A stretch of 11,623 nt of DNA, taken from the NCBI GenBank assembly GCA_036278835.1, contig DASUKH010000245.1, positions 1 through 11,623 of the forward strand. Reading direction: 5' to 3'. The translations under genes were made by a program, and so were the position numbers. A model generated the notes under the pieces. That model was not told the DNA's origin and did no database searches. It saw only the letters and a list, made by a program, of their open reading frames with translations. Shown here one piece after another: positions 6,646 to 11,623 of this stretch (position 1 is the stretch's first letter; each line of letters starts with the position of its first letter). This DNA is from DATARH01 sp036278835. Lineage in GTDB: Bacteria > Pseudomonadota > Alphaproteobacteria > ATCC43930 > CGMCC-115725.

Positions 6646-7623
6646 ATGCTCACTCTGCACTCGCATAACGGCGCTGTCCGCGAGCCGCCCACCGATCTCG
6701 GCAGAGCCGGTCTTGCCGACGAGATCGTTTGGATCGACCTGCTCAAGCCGACCCAGGCGGAGATCGATTTCGTCGAGCGCAATACCGGATGGAGCGTGCC
6801 GAGCATCGAGGAATTGAGCGAGATCGAGACGTCGAGCCGGCTGCGCAGCAAGGAGGGCACGCTGCTGCTCAGCGCGCCGCTCATTCACCGCGTCGATGCC
6901 CGCGATCCGCGCAGCACGCCGGTCGGCTTTGTCCTCGGCCAACAGCGCCTCGTTACCGTGCGCTTCGAGCCGTTGACTGCCTTCGATACATTCACCAAGA
7001 CCGCCTCCGGCAACGCGGCCGAGACGTTCGCCGGGCTCCTGGAGGCGATCATCGACCGGGTCGCCGACGTGCTCGAACACATCGCGGCCGATCTCGACGC
7101 GCTGTCGCATCGGCTGTTCCGCTCCGGCCCGATCGATGGCAACCAGCGCCGCCGCGCCGGCCGCGAAGCGGCGGATTTGCGCGCGATCCTGCGGCGGGTC
7201 GGCGCCAATGGCGATCTCGTGTCGAAGTTGCGCGACAGCCTGTTGGGGCTGGGCCGCATCGTCCCTTATGTCGCCGGCCTCGCCGGCGACTGGCTGCCGC
7301 ACGAGGTCGATGCGCGGCTAACGACGATGCGCCACGATTTGAGTTCGCTCGCCGACTACAACGCGCACCTCGTAAACAAGGTGCAGCTGCTGCTCGATGC
7401 CACGCTCGGCCTTATCAATATCGAGCAGAACGATATCATCAAGGTATTGACGGTGGTCTCCGTGGTCGGCGTACCGCCGACCCTGATCGCCAGCATCTAC
7501 GGGATGAATTTCAAGATCATCCCGGAGCTGACCTGGAATTTCGGCTATGCCTACGGACTCGGCGTGATCGCGCTCAGCGCAATAATCCCGCTAGTGTGGC
7601 TTCGCCTGCGCGGCTGGTTTTAG
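6646..7623 (+). CDS. CorA-family divalent metal ion transporter
   Basis: Inner-membrane pentameric channel for Mg2+ (or Co2+/Ni2+/Zn2+) of the CorA/MIT family, 325 residues, close to the usual length. A large acidic and helical cytoplasmic domain (~1-262, with the long stalk helix ~165-260) is followed by two C-terminal membrane segments (~264-284 and ~300-320). The signature YGMNF at 285-289 sits at the end of the first segment, and the protein ends in the short cytoplasmic tail RLRGWF. The periplasmic loop between segments is IIPELTWNF. The ATG at 6646 has only a weak, distant GAGG upstream. The 93 bases separating it from ureE hold nothing recognised, so cotranscription is possible but not shown. 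A CorA next to ureE makes nickel import imaginable, but family sequence alone does not decide the ion. Confidence 0.93.
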   Translation: MLTLHSHNGAVREPPTDLGRAGLADEIVWIDLLKPTQAEIDFVERNTGWSVPSIEELSEIETSSRLRSKEGTLLLSAPLIHRVDARDPRSTPVGFVLGQQRLVTVRFEPLTAFDTFTKTASGNAAETFAGLLEAIIDRVADVLEHIAADLDALSHRLFRSGPIDGNQRRRAGREAADLRAILRRVGANGDLVSKLRDSLLGLGRIVPYVAGLAGDWLPHEVDARLTTMRHDLSSLADYNAHLVNKVQLLLDATLGLINIEQNDIIKVLTVVSVVGVPPTLIASIYGMNFKIIPELTWNFGYAYGLGVIALSAIIPLVWLRLRGWF

Positions 7624-7624
7624 C

Positions 7625-7657
7625 AAGAAAAGCCCTCTCCCGCGGTGCGGGAGAGGG
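7625..7657 (-). terminator. Likely intrinsic terminator of the ECF sigma gene, from the repeat
   Basis: Read on the minus strand, the perfect 11-bp stem CCCTCTCCCGC/GCGGGAGAGGG (loop ACC) is followed by CTTTTCTT, the layout of a Rho-independent terminator. It lies ~100 bases after the stop of the minus-strand sigma gene and just past the end of convergent corA. On the plus strand the stem is followed by G-rich sequence, so it would work mainly for leftward transcription. The structure is part of the dispersed repeat at 7628-7697. Confidence 0.5.
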
Positions 7658-7697
7658 GGGACCGCTCGCGCAGCGAGCGGTGGGTGCGGGCAGGAGC
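7628..7697. repeat. Second, half-length copy of the ligD palindromic element
   Basis: These 70 bases match 2059-2128 with three mismatches. They contain the hairpin CCCTCTCCCGC/GCGGGAGAGGG (7633-7657, loop GGT) and ACCGCTCGC/GCGAGCGGT (7661-7681, loop GCA). The first two hairpins of the ligD copy are missing. The outer GGGTGAGGG end is altered to GGGTGCGGG. Further right, CCTCACCCCGGATGGGGGAGAGG (7709-7731) looks like degenerate repeat sequence. The copy occupies the convergent junction of corA and the sigma factor gene. Confidence 0.85.
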
Positions 7698-7754
7698 GCC
7701 CCGTGCGCCTCACCCCGGATGGGGGAGAGGGAGAAATCAGCGAGGCACGGAAAT

Positions 7755-8366
7755 TCAATGGAGCGCGCTGCCGAAGGCCGGTCTTTCCCCTTTGCGGGCG
7801 GGGCGCGGGCGGGCCGGGCAGCGCATCGCGGTGCTCGCTGACGGCGCGGCTGGCTGCGCCATTAGGAGCTCGGCCTGCCGGTCGGGGACGATGCCCATCA
7901 GCCGGCGCAGCGCCTCGCGCCCGCGCGACAGGCGCGAGCGTACGGTGCCGACCGGCACGTCGAGCACTTCGGCGACTTCTTCGTAGCGCATCCCCTCAAG
8001 GCCGACCAGCAGGATGACCGAGCGCTGCTCCTCGGGAAGCCTGGCGATGGCACGTTCGAGATCGCGCAATTCGAGACGCTTTCCCTGGTGCGGCGCGCGG
8101 GTCAGCATCGGCTCGGTTTCGCTGAGGCCGATCGAGGATCCTTCGCGCACGGCGCGGCGGACCTGGTTGACGTATTGATTATGCAGGATCGTGAACAGCC
8201 AGGCGCGCAGGTCGGTCCCTTCCTGCCAGAGGTGGAGCTTTCCGAGAGCCCGCGTCAGGCAGTCCTGCACGAGATCGTCGGCCGCCGCGACATCGCGCGC
8301 CAAAGCGCGGGCATAGCGCCGCAGACGCGGTATCTCAGCTTCGATGCTTTGAAAGATCTCCGCCAC
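7755..8366 (-). CDS. ECF-type RNA polymerase sigma factor
   Basis: Alternative sigma factor of 203 residues that would direct RNA polymerase to a stress or signal regulon. Region sigma2 (~11-75) shows RLRRYARAL, DDLVQD (30-35) and TDLRAWLFTILHN (51-63). Region sigma4 (~100-156) shows LPEEQRSVILL and the helix-turn-helix YEEVAEVLDVPVGTVRSRLSRGREAL. No sigma3 is present, as in all ECF factors. The start is GTG at 8366 behind GGGAGGA. The open frame runs much further upstream, but only as antisense of the response regulator. The last ~45 residues (from IVPDRQ) are Pro/Ala/Arg-rich and unlike sigma4, encoded by sequence next to the repeat; the original 3' end may have been altered. Group assignment within ECF families is not attempted. 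An anti-sigma gene, commonly placed directly downstream, is absent. Confidence 0.9.
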   Translation of the reverse strand: MAEIFQSIEAEIPRLRRYARALARDVAAADDLVQDCLTRALGKLHLWQEGTDLRAWLFTILHNQYVNQVRRAVREGSSIGLSETEPMLTRAPHQGKRLELRDLERAIARLPEEQRSVILLVGLEGMRYEEVAEVLDVPVGTVRSRLSRGREALRRLMGIVPDRQAELLMAQPAAPSASTAMRCPARPRPARKGERPAFGSALH

Positions 8367-8460
8367 GCCGTCCTCCCGCTTCCGGGGCCGGCCCGTTGCC
8401 GGCCGCAGCGAGGAAACTCTATCGGCGGGCTGTAATCGGTTAATGTCAGTGCTTCTCGTA

Positions 8461-8479
8461 TTGTGTAAGAAATTGTAAC
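8461..8479. promoter_or_regulatory. Possible direct-repeat regulator site in the divergent region
   Basis: TTGTGTAA (8461-8468) and TTGTAAC (8473-8479) repeat at a 12-base interval in an AT-richer patch between the divergent sigma and response regulator genes. OmpR/PhoB-family regulators bind direct repeats with about 11-base spacing, so self-regulation is possible. The match is weak. Confidence 0.2.
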
Positions 8480-8487
8480 CATCTGTG

Positions 8488-8509
8488 CGGAACACCATAT
8501 GCCGTTCCG
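8488..8509. promoter_or_regulatory. Inverted repeat CGGAAC-N10-GTTCCG in the sigma/response regulator intergenic region
   Basis: The half-sites CGGAAC (8488-8493) and GTTCCG (8504-8509) are perfect inverted copies one helical turn apart, 68 bases before the response regulator start. GGAAC is also the -35 core of many ECF promoters and here occurs on both strands. A matching ECF -10 element (CGTT type) was not found at the right distance on either strand, so an operator reading is at least as good as a promoter reading. Confidence 0.35.
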
Positions 8510-8576
8510 GCCGCTTTATGCACACTGACACCGTGATGACCGCTATCGTCGAGGGGACCCGGCAGGGTGGCAGCGC

Positions 8577-9299
8577 ATGACCGATAACGCGCATATCCTG
8601 GTGGTCGATGATCAGCAGGAGATCTGCGACGTCGTGCAGGAGTATCTGACCGGCGAGGGTTATCGCATTTCGACCGCGCATGACGGTGCCGGGATGCGCC
8701 GCGTGCTGGCCCAGTCGCCGGTCGATCTCGTGATCCTCGATCTGATGCTGCCCGGCGAGGATGGGTTGACCCTGGCGCGCCAGTTGCGCAACGAGTCGGC
8801 AATCGGGATCATCATCCTGACCGGGCGCGGCGAGACCGTCGACCGCATCATCGGCCTCGAAATGGGCGCCGACGACTATCTCCCGAAACCGTTTCACCTT
8901 CGCGAATTGCTGGCGCGAGTCAAAAGCGTGCTGCGGCGGGTGCAGAGCCGCATCGGCGAGACGCCGCAGCACGGAGGGCGCTCGCGGGCCCATTTCGCCG
9001 GCTGGACCCTCGATTTGTCGAGCCGCGAGCTGACCTCGCCGGCCGGCGATGAGGTCCGCCTGACCACCGGCGAATTCGACCTGCTCTCCGCCTTTGTCAA
9101 CAATGCCAACCAGGTGCTGACCCGCGACCGGCTGCTCGACCTGGCGCGCAACCGCGAGGCGGGGCCGTTCGACCGGACGATCGACGTGCAAGTCGGAAGG
9201 CTGCGCCGCAAGCTCGAAGATGACCCGCAAAACCCGGTCCTGATCAAGACCGTGCGCGGCAGCGGCTATATCTTCACGCCGAACGTGGAATTGGCCTGA
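8577..9299 (+). CDS. OmpR/PhoB-family response regulator
   Basis: Two-component DNA-binding regulator of 240 residues. The receiver domain (~5-120) has the acidic pair D11-D12, phosphoacceptor D55 (ILDLMLPGEDG), T82 and K104 (KPF), so phosphorylation should be possible. The winged helix-turn-helix effector (~139-236) has the typical LTTGEFDLL, recognition helix RTIDVQVGRLRRKLE and wing IKTVRGSGYIF. Start ATG 8577 has AGGG upstream at 8564-8567. It is transcribed away from the ECF sigma gene, sharing a ~210-base control region. No histidine kinase follows: the next gene is convergent, 33 bases away. It is therefore an orphan in this window, and its partner kinase and target genes are unknown. 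Confidence 0.95.
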   Translation: MTDNAHILVVDDQQEICDVVQEYLTGEGYRISTAHDGAGMRRVLAQSPVDLVILDLMLPGEDGLTLARQLRNESAIGIIILTGRGETVDRIIGLEMGADDYLPKPFHLRELLARVKSVLRRVQSRIGETPQHGGRSRAHFAGWTLDLSSRELTSPAGDEVRLTTGEFDLLSAFVNNANQVLTRDRLLDLARNREAGPFDRTIDVQVGRLRRKLEDDPQNPVLIKTVRGSGYIFTPNVELA

Positions 9300-9332
9300 C
9301 CCGGTCGGGCGGCGGGCGGGACGCTGCGGCCC

Positions 9333-10874
9333 TCACGTTTCTTCAGGGGAGAACCGGATGCCCTGCGCGAGCGGCAGCGCGCGCGAATAGTTGATCGTCG
9401 TCGTCGTGCGCCGCATGTAGGCCTTCCAGGCGTCGCTGCCGGCCTCGCGGCCGCCGCCCGTCTCCTTCTCGCCGCCGAAGGCGCCGCCGATCTCGGCGCC
9501 GCTTGGGCCGATATTGACGTTGACGATGCCGCAATCGCTGCCCTCGGCGGCGGTGAACCGCTCGGCCTCGCGCAGATCGTTGGTAAAGATGCTCGAGGCG
9601 AGGCCCTGCGGCACCATGTTATGCAGCACGATCGCCTCATCAAAATCGCGGTAGCGCAGCACGTAGAGGATCGGCGCGAAGGTCTCGCGTGCGACCAGCG
9701 CGGTTTGCTCCGGCATCGCGGCGAGGGCCGGACGGACGTACCAGGCGTCGGGCCAGCGCTCGGCCAGCACGCGCTCGCCGCCGAACACGTCGCCGCCCCT
9801 GCCCCGCGCCTCGCAGAGCGCCTGCTGCATTGCGGCAAACGCGCTCTCGCCGATCAGCGGCCCCATCAGGGTGCCGGGTTCGAGCGGGTCGCCGATCCGG
9901 ACCTGCCCATAAGCATGCCGCAGCCGCTCGATCAGCCCGTCGGCGACGCTGTCGTGGACGATCAAGCGGCGCAGCGTCGTGCAACGCTGGCCGGCGGTGC
10001 CGATTGCGGCGAACAGGATTGCCCGCACGGCGAGGTCGGGATCGGCCGATGGTGCAACGATCATCGCGTTGTTGCCGCCGAGCTCGAGGATGGTGCGCCC
10101 GAGGCGGGCGGCGACGCGCGGCGCCAGGGCCTTTCCCATCGCCGTCGAGCCGGTGGCGCTCAGAAGCGGCACGCGGCGGTCGTCGGCGAGCGCCTCGGCA
10201 AGGTCGGCGCCGCCCAGCGCGACCTGGCTCAGCCCGTCGCGCAACGCCGCATCGGCCTCGCCCCAGCGATCGAGGGCGCGGGCAAAGAGGGCGTTGCAGG
10301 CGAGGGCGCAGAGCGGCGTCTTCTCCGAAGGCTTCCAGATCAGCGGATCGCCGCAGACCAAGGCGATGGCGGCGTTCCACGACCACACCGCGACCGGGAA
10401 ATTGAAGGCGCTGACGATCGCCACCGGACCCAGCGGGTGCCAGGTTTCGAGCATGCGATGCCCCGGCCGCTCGCTGGCGATGACCTTCCCATAGAGCTGC
10501 CGCGACAACCCGACCGCAAAGTCGCAGATGTCGATCATCTCCTGCACTTCGCCCTGGCCCTCTTCGAGAATTTTGCCGGTTTCGAGAGTGACGAGGCGGC
10601 CGAGCGCCGCCTTGTGCCGGCGCAGTTCCTCGGCGAAGAGGCGCACCAGCTCGCCGCGCCGCGGCGCCGGAATGTCGCGCCACACCGCGAAGGCGCGCCC
10701 CGCGGCCGCCGCCATGCGGTCGAGATCGTCGCGGCCGTGCCGGCGCAGCGCGGCGATCTGCGACCCGTCGATCGGCGAGCGAACCCGGAGATCGCCGGCG
10801 GCGGGAGGGGCGGGGTCGAGGCCGAATTGCGCCAATAAGGCGCCGGTCTGCCGGGAAAGGGTTTCCGTCGTCAT
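9333..10874 (-). CDS. Antiquitin-type aldehyde dehydrogenase (L-aminoadipate-semialdehyde/piperidine-6-carboxylate dehydrogenase)
   Basis: NAD-dependent oxidation of alpha-aminoadipate semialdehyde, in equilibrium with piperideine-6-carboxylate, to alpha-aminoadipate in lysine catabolism. The 513 residues carry the ALDH fold with N158 (AFNFP), cofactor-binding K181 (WKPSEKT) and GSTAMG (242-247), general base E264 (LELGGNN), nucleophile C298 (GQRC) and E397 (RETFAP). Family marks of ALDH7 are GEVQEMIDICDFAVGLSRQLYG, the arginines after the catalytic Cys (RCTTLRRL) that hold the substrate carboxylate, and the C-terminal GGAFGGEKETGGGREAGSD. The ATG at 10874 is preceded by AGGGGAA. Bacterial homologues are called AmaB or Pcd. 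No lysine aminotransferase gene is adjacent. The gene converges on the response regulator and is divergent from hpnB. Confidence 0.93.
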   Translation of the reverse strand: MTTETLSRQTGALLAQFGLDPAPPAAGDLRVRSPIDGSQIAALRRHGRDDLDRMAAAAGRAFAVWRDIPAPRRGELVRLFAEELRRHKAALGRLVTLETGKILEEGQGEVQEMIDICDFAVGLSRQLYGKVIASERPGHRMLETWHPLGPVAIVSAFNFPVAVWSWNAAIALVCGDPLIWKPSEKTPLCALACNALFARALDRWGEADAALRDGLSQVALGGADLAEALADDRRVPLLSATGSTAMGKALAPRVAARLGRTILELGGNNAMIVAPSADPDLAVRAILFAAIGTAGQRCTTLRRLIVHDSVADGLIERLRHAYGQVRIGDPLEPGTLMGPLIGESAFAAMQQALCEARGRGGDVFGGERVLAERWPDAWYVRPALAAMPEQTALVARETFAPILYVLRYRDFDEAIVLHNMVPQGLASSIFTNDLREAERFTAAEGSDCGIVNVNIGPSGAEIGGAFGGEKETGGGREAGSDAWKAYMRRTTTTINYSRALPLAQGIRFSPEET

Positions 10875-10981
10875 CGGGGGTTCCCCTGCACGTTCGTCCG
10901 CGGCTAGTTTATCCGCGCAAACGGCGCTGCGCCGCGATCGTCGCCGTTCGCACCGGAGCGCTCACAATCCGGGCCGAACCA

Positions 10982-11623
10982 ATGACCGTAACGATCCTTG
11001 GCGCCGTCAGCGCCGCGATCTGGGTGTACCTGATCGCCTTTCGCGGCGGCTTCTGGCGGGTGCCGACGGGCGCACGGCCCGCACCACTGCCATTGGTGTC
11101 GCCGCGGTCGGTAATCGCAGTGATCCCGGCGCGTGACGAGGCCGATGTGATCGGCCGCGCCGTCGCCTCGCTGCTGGCGCAGCGCTATGAGGGATCGTTG
11201 GAGGTCATCATTATCGACGATCACAGCGGCGACGGCACCGCCGCTGCGGCGATCGAAGCCGCCGCCGCAATCGGCAGTGCCGAGCGGCTGACTGTCGCCG
11301 CCTCGGCGCCGCTCGCCGCCGGCTGGACCGGAAAATTATGGGCAATGCGCCAGGGCATCGCGCTCGCCCGGAAGCGCAACCCCGACTACCTGCTGCTGAC
11401 CGACGCCGATATCGTGCACAGCCCGGACAACGTAGCCGATCTCGTCAGTCGGGCCGAGGGCGAGGGGTTCGATCTGGTGTCGCTGATGGTGCGGCTCGAT
11501 TGCCGGACCCCACTGGAGCGGCTGCTGATCCCGGCTTTCGTCTTCTTCTTCTTCAAGCTCTACCCGCCGCGCCGTGTCGCCGACCGGGCCTCACGCACCG
11601 CCGCGGCGGCGGGCGGCTGCATG
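10982..11623 (+). CDS. hpnB: Hopene-associated glycosyltransferase HpnB, 5' part
   Basis: Partial family-2 glycosyltransferase; 214 residues are visible before the right edge cuts the gene. A membrane segment at ~3-20 precedes FRGGFWR. The catalytic domain then shows IPARDEADVIGRAVASLL (48-65), the nucleotide-binding IIIDDHSGDGT (76-86), GWTGKLWAMRQG and the metal-binding TDADIVH (140-146, DxD). LVSLMVRLDCRTPLERLLIP and TAAAAGGCM follow the HpnB pattern closely as I remember it. HpnB genes sit in hopanoid biosynthesis clusters, and the protein is presumed to act at the inner membrane; its precise sugar transfer step is not established. The ATG at 10982 lacks a clear Shine-Dalgarno, but no alternative ATG or GTG lies in frame in the ~80 bases upstream. 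Confidence 0.9.
   Translation, partial: MTVTILGAVSAAIWVYLIAFRGGFWRVPTGARPAPLPLVSPRSVIAVIPARDEADVIGRAVASLLAQRYEGSLEVIIIDDHSGDGTAAAAIEAAAAIGSAERLTVAASAPLAAGWTGKLWAMRQGIALARKRNPDYLLLTDADIVHSPDNVADLVSRAEGEGFDLVSLMVRLDCRTPLERLLIPAFVFFFFKLYPPRRVADRASRTAAAAGGCM

Noticed and set aside
6244..7302. Minus-strand frame of 352 codons across ureE and corA
   Set aside because: It runs antisense to two well recognised genes and shows no family motifs.
8367..9230. Upstream extension of the sigma factor frame to 491 codons
   Set aside because: The extra ~288 codons are the complement of the response regulator gene and the promoter region; the GTG at 8366 with GGGAGGA is the credible start.
9300..9332. Bidirectional terminator between the convergent response regulator and ALDH genes
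   Set aside because: Only 33 bases are available and no stem followed by a T-run was found on either strand.
9621..10838. Plus-strand frame of 405 codons opposite the aldehyde dehydrogenase
   Set aside because: The opposite strand carries a complete ALDH with all catalytic residues; this frame has no recognisable domain.
10919..10948. AACGGCG-N16-CGCCGTT inverted repeat before hpnB
   Set aside because: Short GC-rich arms with a long spacer are common by chance here, and nothing else supports an operator.

Overview
The window is GC-rich and densely coded, with GC-biased codon use and long spurious antisense frames. Gene content points to an alphaproteobacterium: a three-domain LigD, a hopanoid-type glycosyltransferase (HpnB), an antiquitin-type aldehyde dehydrogenase, an ECF sigma factor, and dispersed GC-rich palindromic repeats of the kind scattered through Rhodospirillales and Hyphomicrobiales genomes. 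The genus cannot be fixed from the sequence. It reads as chromosomal housekeeping and accessory metabolism. No transposase, phage gene, CRISPR array, tRNA or rRNA was seen.

Layout, left to right. 1-295: about 100 bases of non-coding, locally AT-richer sequence run abruptly into the last ~55 codons of a radC-like gene (a 5'-truncated remnant). 344-3049: ligD, a PE-LIG-POL DNA ligase/polymerase of bacterial non-homologous end joining. 3194-4360: a mandelate racemase/muconate lactonizing-type enolase-superfamily enzyme. 4409-4470: a palindromic repeat. 4527-6107: a cytoplasmic gamma-glutamyltransferase-family enzyme, followed at once by ureE (to 6552). 6646-7623: a CorA-type divalent metal transporter. 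7624-7754: a hairpin repeat at a convergent gene junction. 7755-8366 (minus): an ECF sigma factor, divergent from an OmpR-family response regulator (8577-9299). 9333-10874 (minus): L-aminoadipate-semialdehyde/piperidine-6-carboxylate dehydrogenase, divergent from the 5' part of hpnB, which runs off the right edge.

The most notable structure is a 138-bp palindromic element (1984-2121) inside ligD. It carries four perfect hairpins between inverted ends CCCTCACCC/GGGTGAGGG. Its length is an exact multiple of three, and it is translated in frame as ~46 extra residues in the linker between the ligase and polymerase domains. Half of the same element (70 bp, three mismatches) recurs between corA and the sigma gene at 7628-7697, where it may act as a terminator. 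This is a mobile-like repeat that has apparently settled inside a protein-coding gene without breaking it, resembling the Rickettsia palindromic elements.

The genes do not form one pathway. LigD and the RadC remnant relate to DNA repair. The GGT-like enzyme and UreE form a tight pair touching nitrogen metabolism. The sigma factor and response regulator form a divergent regulatory pair without a visible anti-sigma factor or sensor kinase. The dehydrogenase belongs to lysine catabolism, and hpnB probably opens a hopanoid gene cluster beyond the window.
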